Source: Bacteroidia bacterium (GTDB taxonomy: Bacteria > Bacteroidota > Bacteroidia > CAIKAF01). Taken from it: a stretch of 64,000 nucleotides of DNA. The position numbers and the translations under genes are program-made. The DNA lies in NCBI GenBank assembly GCA_030427255.1, contig JAUHWY010000015.1, forward strand, positions 1 through 64,000. The letters run 5' to 3'. The notes below the pieces were generated by a model. It was not told the origin of the DNA. It did no database searches and saw nothing but the letters and a program-made list of their open reading frames with translations. The first letter of the stretch is position 1; each line of letters starts with the position of its first letter. Below are positions 33,703 through 42,606 of this stretch, one piece after another.

Positions 33703-35910
33703 TTACTTTCGCTTTTTCCCGGGCTCAATATGCACACCCACATAGATCATGCGGCCAAATACCGGAGCCCAGATGAACCCTGCGTCAAAATTACTGTTGT
33801 AGGGATCGTTGGGCTGCACAATGGGGTTGTCTTGAGTGAAATTTCCAAGGTTTTCTCCACCGATATACACTTCAAAAATGCCCAGTTCTTTTCTTATTTG
33901 TCCCAAAAACAACACATACCAATCGCTGCGTAGCGGTCGGTTTAGCTCCGGGTCGTTTAGTTCCGGGAGTCGCGAAGGTCCAATAAGCTGGGTAGTAAAG
34001 TCAAGAAAAAGACCCCAGGACTCTATTTCGTATCCTAAGCTGGCTAAGCCCCTTTGTTCCGGCACCAAAGGCATTCGGAGGGTTTGGTTGTCAAACGTGC
34101 TGTACACTTCTTGCCATTTGTAGCTGAGCCGAAGCTCCAAATGTTCCACGGGGAACAGTGCGGCATTGAGCTGTATGGCCTGGCTCCAAGCGGCTTGTTC
34201 GTGCATCTCAATGCTCAGCTGTCCGGGAGTTTCTCGGTTCGCTACCATTTGGCGATCGATCCATGTGCGGAAAATATCTGCCGAGAACTGAGCCTCACGC
34301 CCAAACAACCTGGGACTCCATTGAATCCCTCCTCCGGCGCTCCAGCTTTCCTCGGGCTTAAGGTTCGGGTCAATAGTAATGAGCCGCGAGGTGGTAAGCA
34401 CGCCCAAGCGGTCCGCAAAATAGTTGGGTGTCCTAAAAGCCCGTCCGCCGCTAAGCCTAAAGGCAAGATTTTCTCTGGGACTTGCTTTTAGATGCGCTCT
34501 TGGTTGGGGATACCAACCAAAGAGGTTATGATAATCTATTCTTCCACCCAAAACAAACTCCCAAATTGCGTTTGGCTTGAGTGTAATTTCTCCAAAGCCT
34601 CCCGGAACCAGCTCGCTTCGTTGTGGATTAAACCCTACAAAATTTTCTTGTACCTCATCCCACATAAAACTTGCACCGGCTTTCCAGGTGTAGCGGGTGT
34701 CTCCAATAATGGATTGATAAATGCCGTTGAAGTACAAGGTGTTTTCTTTGCCGGTATAGCTGTTTAAGCCAAAGCCTCCGGACTGATCGTGAAAGGTAAA
34801 ACTGGTCATGAGTCCAATGCTTTTGTATGGCTTGTTTTTAAAGAAGAAGCCAGTTTTAGCAAAAGCTTCGCCGCGGTAGGTACGCATGCCCACCGGAAAT
34901 GCCGCGCCCGGAACGCCCGGCGAAAAGGCCTGAAAGTTCCCTCCTTCGATGCGGTGCCCAAAAAAGCGTACACCAAATTGAGATTCCATGTTTTTTCCAT
35001 TGTATTTCCAACGATGTAGGGCACTTACACTCCTTTTTTTGGGCATATCTAAAAAGGAATCGTTGTTGGCGTCAATGGCCTCATTAAAATAGCTTCCTGT
35101 GGCCATGGTGAGGTTAGACCAGCGCGGATTGATGCGCACGGCTTTGTGGACAGATGCTTCTAAGCGTCCCATATGGTTTGCATACACATTTACATACCAA
35201 TTGGGAGCAGTTTCAGGCTTTTGGAGTTCCAAGTTGATTTGTCCGCTCATGGATTCGAATCCATTTACTGCCGATCCCACGCCTTTTGAAATTTGTATAG
35301 ACTCCATCCAAGGCCCCGGTACAAAATCCAGCCCTAATCCTGTGGCAAGGCCTCTTAAACTGGGTAACAGTTCTGTGGTTATGGACACGTATCGGCCGTT
35401 GAGGCCAAGCATTTGAATGGTTTTAGCGCCGGTTACGGCATCTGTAAAGCCAACATCAACCGTTGCATTGGTTTCGAAAGATTCGGAAAGATTGCAACAG
35501 GCCGCTCTTCGCAGTTCACCCGCGCCAATATGTTCAGTGGGCACGGTGTTTACTAGGGACATGCCGCTGCGGAACTTTTGTTCTTCTACATCAAAGGCCT
35601 TTAATTGTTCGCGCCGCAAGCGGTGGGTCTGTTGTATTTCGGCTTCTAGGAAGAGTGTGTCTGGAACATAGGCGGGCCCGCCTGCGATTACCTTTAATCG
35701 GGTAGCCTTATTGGGAACGCTAAAATTGTATCGGCCTATGGAATCTGTATAAAAGCCTCCTCCGATGCCACCGTTTTCCGGCATTAGCCAAACAATACGT
35801 ACGGAAGGCAAGCCCAAGCCTGCGCTGTCAACAAAGGTGCCTTTAAACACTTGTCCAAAGGCATTTGGGATTAGAAATAGGGCAAAAATGCTGCCAAAGA
35901 ATGTTTTCAT
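33703..35910 (-). CDS. TonB-dependent receptor, HYC_CC_PP-associated type
   Basis: A 735-residue outer membrane receptor. Signal peptide MKTFFGSIFALFLIPNAFGQ; a carboxypeptidase-regulatory-like domain (FKGTFVDSAGLGLPSVRIVWL..., with an unusually short PENGG turn); then a plug with HIGAGELRRAACCNLSESFETNATVDVGFTDAVTGAKTIQMLGLNGRYV. The adjacent CC and the SESFETN/DAVTGAK motif mark a receptor subgroup usually encoded beside small Cys-rich or heavy-metal proteins in Bacteroidota; copper or zinc chelate uptake is suspected but unproven. The last strand is YVGVHIEPGKKRK, a charged end instead of an aromatic one, which is unusual for an outer membrane barrel. Confidence 0.9.
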   Translation of the reverse strand: MKTFFGSIFALFLIPNAFGQVFKGTFVDSAGLGLPSVRIVWLMPENGGIGGGFYTDSIGRYNFSVPNKATRLKVIAGGPAYVPDTLFLEAEIQQTHRLRREQLKAFDVEEQKFRSGMSLVNTVPTEHIGAGELRRAACCNLSESFETNATVDVGFTDAVTGAKTIQMLGLNGRYVSITTELLPSLRGLATGLGLDFVPGPWMESIQISKGVGSAVNGFESMSGQINLELQKPETAPNWYVNVYANHMGRLEASVHKAVRINPRWSNLTMATGSYFNEAIDANNDSFLDMPKKRSVSALHRWKYNGKNMESQFGVRFFGHRIEGGNFQAFSPGVPGAAFPVGMRTYRGEAFAKTGFFFKNKPYKSIGLMTSFTFHDQSGGFGLNSYTGKENTLYFNGIYQSIIGDTRYTWKAGASFMWDEVQENFVGFNPQRSELVPGGFGEITLKPNAIWEFVLGGRIDYHNLFGWYPQPRAHLKASPRENLAFRLSGGRAFRTPNYFADRLGVLTTSRLITIDPNLKPEESWSAGGGIQWSPRLFGREAQFSADIFRTWIDRQMVANRETPGQLSIEMHEQAAWSQAIQLNAALFPVEHLELRLSYKWQEVYSTFDNQTLRMPLVPEQRGLASLGYEIESWGLFLDFTTQLIGPSRLPELNDPELNRPLRSDWYVLFLGQIRKELGIFEVYIGGENLGNFTQDNPIVQPNDPYNSNFDAGFIWAPVFGRMIYVGVHIEPGKKRK

Positions 35911-35957
35911 TTCAAAAGTGTATTACATGGTTTGATGAATCGTTGAAAAACGACGCA

Positions 35958-36497
35958 TCAAATGCGATACACTTGCAGCAGCGATAAGAACCGGAGCGTA
36001 GATTCTGCTCCGTCCTTTATTCGTGAAAAATCCTCTGAGAGGGCATGGGAGTAGTTTTTCCCAATAGAAAAATCAAGGGTTCTTGGAGTTTGTCCCAAAA
36101 ACCCCAAGGCAATCCATTGCTTTACTTCTTTTAGTGGTTTGGGAAGTTCCAGACCCGGCCTCCACCAATTTTTTACTTGGTCGCAGCAATGTTTTTTCCA
36201 AACGGGTTCTTTTCGAAGCTCCTTGGTAGTTAGGGACTCTTGTGTATTCCTATCCGAATTGCAACAACCAAGCACCCTGCTTGATAGCTCACATAACTCT
36301 GTTTTTTGGCTTTCTACTTCGGAGGAAGAGCAACAGTCAACGAAGCCTTTTTGCTGTGCACATAGCGTACTGTGGCTGTTACCCAAGCCTATTTGAATGC
36401 TGTTTTTTGTCCTACAATAGTGGGCATACACCACCTGTCCGGAGGAGCTCCAGACCATGAGTGACAACAGCAACCAAGTACTAGCTTGTTTCCACAT
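35958..36497 (-). CDS. HYC_CC_PP family protein
   Basis: 179 residues with a signal-like N-terminus (MWKQASTWLLLSLMVWSSSGQ). Cys motifs in order: YAHYCRTKNS, LCAQQKGFVDCC, LGCCNSD and KKHCCDQVKNWW. The HYC and CC motifs define a Bacteroidota family of unknown function found upstream of TonB receptors like the one at 33703; the Pro pair of the family name is not obvious here. The paired cysteines suggest periplasmic metal handling or sensing. 47 bases separate it from the receptor, so an operon is likely. Confidence 0.8.
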   Translation of the reverse strand: MWKQASTWLLLSLMVWSSSGQVVYAHYCRTKNSIQIGLGNSHSTLCAQQKGFVDCCSSSEVESQKTELCELSSRVLGCCNSDRNTQESLTTKELRKEPVWKKHCCDQVKNWWRPGLELPKPLKEVKQWIALGFLGQTPRTLDFSIGKNYSHALSEDFSRIKDGAESTLRFLSLLQVYRI

Positions 36498-36560
36498 ACA
36501 AGGCTAAATTACGGAAGAGAAAGCACAACCCGGTTGCAAATGTTAGGCTGCGTTTGGCGT

Positions 36561-37865
36561 TTAGCGCACCAGTAATTTCTGAAAGAAGGCACCTTGTTCG
36601 TTGTTAAGCCGCAGCAAATACCAACCGGCAGGCAAAGATTGGATGTTCATGCTGTAGGAAGAAGAGGCAGGAACTTCAAATTTTTTAACTAAAGCACCAC
36701 GGGCATCGAGCAATTCCAAGTGTCCTCCTAAGGCTGCTTTGCCCGACCACCGAATATGGACCATATCCTTGGCGGGGTTGGGGTACAGCAGCATTCCGGT
36801 ATTGGGAGCTTGAATGCTATTTTGCGTCAGATTATTTCCGCTTTCGACCAAGGGGTTTCTAAAATTATCTAAGACGTATTGCATAGCAGCGACTTGCTCT
36901 TGGGTAAACATGTTCATGCAAGAATCTGCGGCATAGTCCATAAAGTTCTCTATTTGGTCGGGGAAGTCGGTACCTCCCGGGTCTTGGCAGCTGTTTTTCG
37001 TAAAGTCACACACTTGGTTGGCGTTGTCGGAAGCCGGAGGAGTATCGTTTAGTCCATCGTCTTCGGTGCAATCTCCGTCGCCCCAAATGTGGCGCAGTCC
37101 TAAATAGTGGCCTACTTCATGGGTTAAGGTACGTCCGCGGTTTACCATATCCAGTCCGTTGGCTGTGGCTTGTGGGTTTCTGGGTCCAAATACCGGGAAG
37201 TGAACCACCACACCTTGGAGGTTTGTATCGGCAGGAGCTGTTCCAGCGGGCCAGTTGGCCACGTCGCCCACAGGGGGATAAGCATAGCCGAGAACCCCAA
37301 ACCCTCCGAGAATATTGCATACCCAAATATTGAGGTATTTGTCTGTTGGCCAAGCGTCCTTACCACCGTCTGCAGTTTTCTTAACGTTGTCGGAAAATGG
37401 TTCATAGACTCCTAGAAAACCTCCCGGGTTTCCTTGAGTTCTAGTAATTCCTGTGGTAGGGTTTCCGTCCGGATCTAAAGTGGCCAAGAAAAACTCTATA
37501 CCTGCGTCGCCGGCCACCGGCTTAAATTCGTTTCGGGTAAGCACGGAGTCCGGGTTTGAACGCCTGAAATCTTGGTTCAGCACTTCTATTTGTTGATAAA
37601 TAAGGGAGTCCGGAATGTTTTCTTCAGGAGCGGTGTAAACTATATGTACCACCACGGGAATTCGGTACAGGGGAGCGGATTTGTTTGGGCCGTTTTGTCG
37701 GGCATGGGAATAGGCCTCTTCTTGCCACTGTTTAATCGCTGTGGCTCCCATCGGATTTTCTTGTGCCAAATGCTCTAAAATCTGATGAGACGCACAAGGT
37801 TCCTGAGCTTTAAGTACATTTAAACCTGTTGAAAGGAGCAAAAGAACAGAGAAAACGAACTTCAT
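36561..37865 (-). CDS. Secreted M43 (pappalysin-like) zinc metalloprotease, T9SS
   Basis: 434 residues. Signal peptide (MKFVFSVLLLLSTGLNVLKAQ), a pro-region, and the catalytic zinc motif HEVGHYLGLRH (H249, E250, H253, H259), followed by CTEDDGLNDTPP (typical of M43B cytophagalysin) and the Met-turn NFMDYAADSC (~residue 313). The end is a type A T9SS sorting domain (LLYPNPAKDMVHIRW ... GWYLLRLNNEQGAFFQKLLVR). It should be an extracellular or surface protease for nutrient proteins. It is 15 bases downstream of the lipoprotein gene at 37881, so the two are probably co-transcribed. Confidence 0.93.
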   Translation of the reverse strand: MKFVFSVLLLLSTGLNVLKAQEPCASHQILEHLAQENPMGATAIKQWQEEAYSHARQNGPNKSAPLYRIPVVVHIVYTAPEENIPDSLIYQQIEVLNQDFRRSNPDSVLTRNEFKPVAGDAGIEFFLATLDPDGNPTTGITRTQGNPGGFLGVYEPFSDNVKKTADGGKDAWPTDKYLNIWVCNILGGFGVLGYAYPPVGDVANWPAGTAPADTNLQGVVVHFPVFGPRNPQATANGLDMVNRGRTLTHEVGHYLGLRHIWGDGDCTEDDGLNDTPPASDNANQVCDFTKNSCQDPGGTDFPDQIENFMDYAADSCMNMFTQEQVAAMQYVLDNFRNPLVESGNNLTQNSIQAPNTGMLLYPNPAKDMVHIRWSGKAALGGHLELLDARGALVKKFEVPASSSYSMNIQSLPAGWYLLRLNNEQGAFFQKLLVR

Positions 37866-37880
37866 AACTGAAATTTGGAT

Positions 37881-38399
37881 TTAAAATGAGGGGTAACATG
37901 AGCAAGCTTGTACGGCTGCTTTTTTGATTTGTTGAATGGCGGCATTTGGACCTTCTATATCTTTAGGAAGAGCCCAAGAGCGCATGAGTAGGGTTTCTTT
38001 ATCAAAACTTAGAATATCCAATATCCAGGCACCATCCGGTATTTTTTCCAATGAAGGCCAGGATTCAGGCACTTTGCTTTCGTAGCTTGGCGAAGCCATA
38101 CCTTTACGTTTACGCAAAACTTCTATGGCCAATACTCCGCCAAAAAGACCGTCGGTCACTTCCAGCCCATGAAGCTGCAATTCATAAGCAACCGTGCGAA
38201 TAAATGCAGTGCTGTCGGCCTTCCATTGGTGATTGGTGAGCGGGTTTGTGAAATTTTCGGGGGAGAAACCCGGCGTTGAAAAGTAAAACTTTTGCTGCAC
38301 ACTCCATGCAAACATGGCATCCCTATGGCAGGCTTGCTTTTTAGAAGCACAGGAAGCAAAGAAACTCCCCAACAATAGAACGAATAGGTACCGGGTCAA
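37881..38399 (-). CDS. Lipoprotein, possibly DUF4136-like
   Basis: 172 residues, MTRYLFVLLLGSFFASC lipobox (Cys 17). The start codon is TTG: no ATG precedes the signal sequence in this frame and the -7 box lies 16 bases upstream. The body (KFYFSTPGFSPENFTN, ADSTAFIRTVAYELQLHGLEV, LAIEVLRKRKGM, WILDILSFDKETLLMRSWALPKD, AAIQQIKKAAVQAC) has the order of elements of DUF4136 lipoproteins, but similarity is weak. Function unknown. Confidence 0.75.
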   Translation of the reverse strand: MTRYLFVLLLGSFFASCASKKQACHRDAMFAWSVQQKFYFSTPGFSPENFTNPLTNHQWKADSTAFIRTVAYELQLHGLEVTDGLFGGVLAIEVLRKRKGMASPSYESKVPESWPSLEKIPDGAWILDILSFDKETLLMRSWALPKDIEGPNAAIQQIKKAAVQACSCYPSF

Positions 38400-38404
38400 T
38401 TTTG

Positions 38405-38423
38405 TAGCTTTGCCCCAAAGATA
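38405..38423. promoter_or_regulatory. Face-to-face -7 boxes, lipoprotein gene and cyclophilin operon
   Basis: Plus strand TAGCTTTG (38405-38412) and minus strand TATCTTTG (38416-38423), both exact TAnnTTTG, separated by three bases (CCC). Predicted starts are near 38416 (plus) and 38412 (minus), so each start lies in or beside the other promoter's box and only one polymerase can open the site at a time. Confidence 0.55.
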
Positions 38424-38451
38424 GAATTTACGCAGCGTTCAAAAAAACATC

Positions 38452-38886
38452 ATGAAAGGAATTATTAAGACCAAACACGGCGATATGCATTTGGAATTTT
38501 ATTCCGAAGACGCCCCCAAAACGGTAGAGAACTTTGTAAATCTTGCTAAGTCAGGGTTTTATGATGGACTTACCTTCCATAGAGTTATACCGGGGTTTGT
38601 TGTCCAAGGCGGCTGCCCAAGAGGAGATGGTACCGGAGGTCCGGGCTATAAAATCAAATGCGAAACCACCGGGGGAAACCAATTCCATGACCGGGGTGTG
38701 CTTTCCATGGCGCATGCAGGTAAAGATACCGGTGGTTCACAATTTTTTATTGTGCACCAACGAGCTACTACCAGTCATTTGGATGGAGTCCATACCTGCT
38801 TTGGTAAAGTTACCGAAGGAGTGAACATCATCGATCAAATTCAAGGAGGTGATGTAATGGAAAAAGTAACCATTATTGAAGAGTAA
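38452..38886 (+). CDS. Cyclophilin-type peptidyl-prolyl isomerase
   Basis: 144 residues; single cyclophilin domain without signal peptide, so cytoplasmic. Active-site residues: R44, F49 and Q52 in [13 protein letters not shown], then GSQFFI (95-100) and [12 protein letters not shown]. It speeds proline isomerisation during folding. First gene of a run with the unknown gene at 38888, lysS and the gene at 40875; the next start is two bases past its stop. Confidence 0.94.
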   Translation: MKGIIKTKHGDMHLEFYSEDAPKTVENFVNLAKSGFYDGLTFHRVIPGFVVQGGCPRGDGTGGPGYKIKCETTGGNQFHDRGVLSMAHAGKDTGGSQFFIVHQRATTSHLDGVHTCFGKVTEGVNIIDQIQGGDVMEKVTIIEE

Positions 38887-38887
38887 C

Positions 38888-39334
38888 ATGCTGAATGATT
38901 TTCCCAGCGTTGTAGTAAAGAAACGCCAAATGGATGATCTCTTGGCTTATGTCATGGATCAAAAACTCACCATTCGTGTAGTGCCTAGAGGTATGGCCGA
39001 TGAATGGGAAATTACCTTTGAAATAGAAGAAGTGCTTAAGGCGGTCGCTTTAGGTATGTTTTTGAGGGAGTTAAAATTGGAGCTTGCCGGCTTTCAAATG
39101 CCCGCACTACCCTCCAAAACAAAAACTAAGAAGCCCTCTAAATCTGCAGCAGAGCAAACAACCGCCCCTGCTTCACCAAAACCCGAACCGGAGGCTGAAA
39201 GAGAATCGCCTTCAATCGATAAGGGCCCAGTCGCTCCACAAGCCGACCCGGATCCTGTAAGAGCCTCAAGCTCCGGCCTTTTTCAGGTAGATAATGCCGG
39301 CGACGATGAGCCTGATCCGGAAAACATGTTTTAA
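38888..39334 (+). CDS. Hypothetical protein with Pro/Glu-rich tail
   Basis: 148 residues. Residues 1-65 form a compact domain (MLNDFPSVVVKKRQMDDLLAYVMDQKLTIRVVPRGMADEWEITFEIEEVLKAVALGMFLRELKLEL) of unknown fold; the rest is low-complexity (PSKTKTKKPSKSAAEQTT..., EPEAERESPSID) and ends in an acidic DNAGDDEPDPENMF. No signal peptide. I do not recognise it. The tight placement between cyclophilin and lysS suggests a housekeeping role. A TTG four codons upstream is possible but overlaps the cyclophilin. Confidence 0.7.
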   Translation: MLNDFPSVVVKKRQMDDLLAYVMDQKLTIRVVPRGMADEWEITFEIEEVLKAVALGMFLRELKLELAGFQMPALPSKTKTKKPSKSAAEQTTAPASPKPEPEAERESPSIDKGPVAPQADPDPVRASSSGLFQVDNAGDDEPDPENMF

Positions 39335-39358
39335 ACCTATTCTGCTTTTTCATTATTT

Positions 39359-40882
39359 ATGAGTGGTCCACACCTTTCTGAACAAGAAGTGATTCGGCGC
39401 GAGGCTCTGGCTGAATTGCGTAATTTGGGCATTGACCCTTATCCTCCGGAGGCTTTTCCCATTAGCCATACACCCAAAGAAATTCTAAGTCAATTTAAGG
39501 ACGAGGAAGCGGAACATTGGACCGAGGTATCCATCGCCGGCCGGCTTATGAGCCGAAGAATTCAAGGCAAGGCATCCTTTGCCGTGCTTATGGACTCGGG
39601 AACACGTATTCAGCTTTATTTTAATAGGGACGAAATTTGCCCCGGAGAAGATAAGACACTATACAACACGGTGTTTAAAAAGCTGCTGGACTTAGGAGAC
39701 ATCATTGGAGTTAAAGGCTTTGTTTTTCGAACCAGGGTCGGGGAAATTACGGTACACGTAACCTCATTTACCCTTTTGGCAAAATCTCTGCGCCCTTTGC
39801 CCATGGTAAAAACCGACGCAGAAGGAAATACCTACGACGCATTCTCTGACCCCGAATTGCGCCACCGCATGCGCTATGTAGACATGTTGGTGAACGATGG
39901 GGTTAAAGACACCTTCATTTTAAGAAGTCGTATCATTTCCTCCATGCGGCGCTTTTTTGACAGCAAAGGCTGGTTGGAAGTAGAAACTCCCGTGCTTCAG
40001 GCCATTCATGGCGGTGCAGCAGCTCGGCCCTTCACCACACACCACAACAGTCTGGATATGCCGCTTTATTTGCGGATAGCCAATGAGCTATACCTTAAAA
40101 GACTTTTGGTGGGCGGCCTCAACGGTGTGTATGAAATAGGCAAAATGTTCCGAAACGAGGGGATGGATAGAACCCATAACCCGGAGTTTACCTCTATGGA
40201 AATCTATGTGGCTTATCAAGATTACCACTGGATGATGACCATGACGGAACAATTGTTAGAAAATATTGCCAAGGAAGTGCTGGGATCAACTCAGGTGGAG
40301 TTCGATGGAAAAACCTTGGAATTCAAAGGCCCGTACAAACGAATTAGCCTGTTCGATAGTATTTTAGAGGCCACTGGTGTGGATATTTCTCAAATGGACG
40401 AGCAAGCCCTTCGTGAACAATGCAAAGCCTGGCACATTGAGGTAAGCCCCGAAATGGGTAGAGGCAAACTTATCGATGAAATTTTCGGAGAAAAGGTAGA
40501 AGCTTCTTTGATTCAACCAACCTTTATTACAGACTACCCGCTTATCATGACACCTCTTGCGAAAAAGCACCGAAATAAAGAGGGTTTAGTGGAACGATTT
40601 GAGCTGTTCATCAACGGTAAGGAAGTTGCCAATGCCTATTCCGAGCTCAACGACCCCATAGATCAGCGCCAACGCTTCCAAGACCAACTGGAATTAGCCA
40701 ATCGAGGTGACGAAGATGCCATGGCACTAGACGAAGATTTCCTGCGTGCACTCGAATATGGCATGCCTCCTGCCTCAGGGCTTGGTATTGGTATCGATCG
40801 CTTGGTTATGATGCTCACCGGCCACCGAAGCATTCAAGAGGTCTTGTTTTTCCCTCAAATGCGACCGCAAAAGGATGCCTAG
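39359..40882 (+). CDS. lysS: Lysine-tRNA ligase (class II)
   Basis: 507 residues. N-terminal OB-fold anticodon domain (AGRLMSRRIQGKASFAVLMDSGTRIQLY, near residue 60), then the class II core: motif 1 region RRFFDSKGWLEVETPVLQAIHGGAAARPF, motif 2 FRNEGMDRTHNPEFTSMEIYVAY, and motif 3 GLGIGIDRLVMMLTGHRSIQEVLFFPQMRP. It charges tRNA-Lys. Full length; a 24-base gap from the gene before and an 8-base overlap with the gene after. Confidence 0.97.
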   Translation: MSGPHLSEQEVIRREALAELRNLGIDPYPPEAFPISHTPKEILSQFKDEEAEHWTEVSIAGRLMSRRIQGKASFAVLMDSGTRIQLYFNRDEICPGEDKTLYNTVFKKLLDLGDIIGVKGFVFRTRVGEITVHVTSFTLLAKSLRPLPMVKTDAEGNTYDAFSDPELRHRMRYVDMLVNDGVKDTFILRSRIISSMRRFFDSKGWLEVETPVLQAIHGGAAARPFTTHHNSLDMPLYLRIANELYLKRLLVGGLNGVYEIGKMFRNEGMDRTHNPEFTSMEIYVAYQDYHWMMTMTEQLLENIAKEVLGSTQVEFDGKTLEFKGPYKRISLFDSILEATGVDISQMDEQALREQCKAWHIEVSPEMGRGKLIDEIFGEKVEASLIQPTFITDYPLIMTPLAKKHRNKEGLVERFELFINGKEVANAYSELNDPIDQRQRFQDQLELANRGDEDAMALDEDFLRALEYGMPPASGLGIGIDRLVMMLTGHRSIQEVLFFPQMRPQKDA

Positions 40883-41681
40883 GCCGCACCAATTTGTTTT
40901 TGCCTCGCTTTTTTCTATAGCCGGGTTAAACGCTCAGCAATTGTGGCAACCTAAGCCCGAGGCTGACCTGTTTGTGCAAACAGGCCCGGAAAAATCCTCC
41001 GTTTGGTTGGGGCTTTATGACAACAAACAAGCGTTTAGACCTCTAAGTTGGGTGCCCGTGGTAGCTACCAATGCCTCAAATGTTCAAAAGGTGTTCTTTT
41101 TGGAAAAAAGGCTGTGCTTAATTTCCTACGACAGACCATGGATAGAGGTTACCGAATGCTTTAATGTTGATTCTTTGTACCATGCCCGCTGGAACAGAAC
41201 AACCCGTGTAGACATTGCCGCCCAAGCCTTTATGTCGCTTGCAAAAACCACAACTCCGGAGGAGCGTTGGCAAATCATAGATGGCTACCACCAAGACCTC
41301 ACAGACCCTCGTTTGAGGCAAATGGGCTTTTCTGAACTTCCTATGCTCTTGCAGCCACTCAAAATTTCCGGTTTTAAAGACAGCTTGGCAACTAGTCCGG
41401 AGGTCAAACGTTTAGGAAAGTTTTTTGCTTCAGACGCCGGAAAAAGCCTGCTCACCTTTAGAAGGGACACGCAAGCCCAAGATTTTCTTAATCAAATTCC
41501 CGGGGTAAGTCTGGCCGACCTGCATTTGGGCTTTAAATGGTATGCCTTGGAGCGTTTAGCACAAAAGGATACGCATACCGCCTTAATGCTGCTTAGCCGC
41601 TTAGAACGATCTACGCCCAACGATCAATGGGTCAAAGCAGCGCTTGCAAGGATTTACCAAACGCATGGCGTTGATCGTTAA
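40875..41681 (+). CDS. Secreted hypothetical protein
   Basis: 268 residues with a short signal-like start (MPRPHQFVFASLFSIAGLNAQ). The middle (VWLGLYDNKQAFRPLSWVPVVATNASNVQKVFFLEKRLCLISYDRPWIEVTECFNVDSL) is beta-rich; the C-terminus (ALERLAQKDTHTALMLLSRLERSTPNDQWVKAALARIYQTHG) looks like a TPR-like helical pair. No named family recognised. The 8-base overlap with lysS shows translation coupling. Exported to the periplasm if the signal is real. Confidence 0.7.
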   Translation: MPRPHQFVFASLFSIAGLNAQQLWQPKPEADLFVQTGPEKSSVWLGLYDNKQAFRPLSWVPVVATNASNVQKVFFLEKRLCLISYDRPWIEVTECFNVDSLYHARWNRTTRVDIAAQAFMSLAKTTTPEERWQIIDGYHQDLTDPRLRQMGFSELPMLLQPLKISGFKDSLATSPEVKRLGKFFASDAGKSLLTFRRDTQAQDFLNQIPGVSLADLHLGFKWYALERLAQKDTHTALMLLSRLERSTPNDQWVKAALARIYQTHGVDR

Positions 41682-41721
41682 GTATTCTATCTCTTTTTGC
41701 CCCAACGAAATACTCCTGCCT

Positions 41722-42597
41722 CTAAAAGCTAACCCAACTCAGAGGGTCAACCGGCAAGCCTTCGTACCAAACCTCAAAATGCATGTGGTGGCCGCTGCTG
41801 AGATCACCCGAATTGCCGACAATACCAATGGGTTCACCGGCACGAACAAAAGCGCCTTGCTTTTTAAGCATAACGGCATTGTGCTTGTAAACGGTAACCA
41901 AGTTAAACCCATGTTGAACCACCAAGGTATAGCCTGATTCAAAACTCCAATCGGCATAAATAACCGTGCCGTCTAACATGGATTTTACCGCTTCGTTTCG
42001 CTCGGTAGAAACATCTACACCATAATGGGATTTCCGCAGGTCAAAACTATCGGTAACCCAACCTTTGGCAGGAGGAAAGGGCAAGGCATCGGGTAGGCTT
42101 TTCGGACGTTCGGCTTTACCTACCGGCATAAATAAATCTTGCGATTCCATTTCAAGACGAAGAAGGGAGTCCTCCGGTGACCTTCGATAGGAAGCAAGTT
42201 CCTGGGAAACAGAATCCTGAGAGGGAGGCAAATAGTCGGGGAGCTTTTCCCCTTTCAACACCTTTTGAAGGTTAATTAGCATTAAATCTCTGCTGTCTAA
42301 GGCATCGGCCAAAGAGTCGGTTTTGTATTCCAACTCAAGGGTTTTTAATTTAAGTGCAGGGTCTGAATAGCCCGGAATATATTCTCTAAGTCCGGTAAAC
42401 GCTACCAAATAAATGGTTAGTAAAACCATAACTATAATGATGGACGAAAATAGAACCACCAGCTTTAGAAAGGAAAGGCGAAACGACCGTTTAAAGCCAA
42501 AGTCGGCCTCATCCAATACCTGAATTCTGTAATGGTGCCTACCCCTTGAAACCAACGATTTCAGCCTGTTCAACAGAGCCCTTGCCATAGCTTGCAA
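41722..42597 (-). CDS. M23 family metallopeptidase, membrane-anchored
   Basis: 291 residues: a short cytoplasmic segment, one membrane helix (residues ~43-67), a coiled-coil stretch (LKLKTLELEYKTDSLADALDSRDLML) and a C-terminal LytM/M23 domain with zinc ligands H191 and D195 (HYGVDVS) and HMH (271-273). It is predicted to cut or recruit factors for cutting peptidoglycan cross-links, or to be an NlpD-like activator; the ligands are intact, so an active endopeptidase is likely. Third gene of rbfA-radical SAM-M23, nine bases after the second. Confidence 0.92.
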   Translation of the reverse strand: MQAMARALLNRLKSLVSRGRHHYRIQVLDEADFGFKRSFRLSFLKLVVLFSSIIIVMVLLTIYLVAFTGLREYIPGYSDPALKLKTLELEYKTDSLADALDSRDLMLINLQKVLKGEKLPDYLPPSQDSVSQELASYRRSPEDSLLRLEMESQDLFMPVGKAERPKSLPDALPFPPAKGWVTDSFDLRKSHYGVDVSTERNEAVKSMLDGTVIYADWSFESGYTLVVQHGFNLVTVYKHNAVMLKKQGAFVRAGEPIGIVGNSGDLSSGHHMHFEVWYEGLPVDPLSWVSF

Positions 42598-42606
42598 GTT
42601 ACGGAT

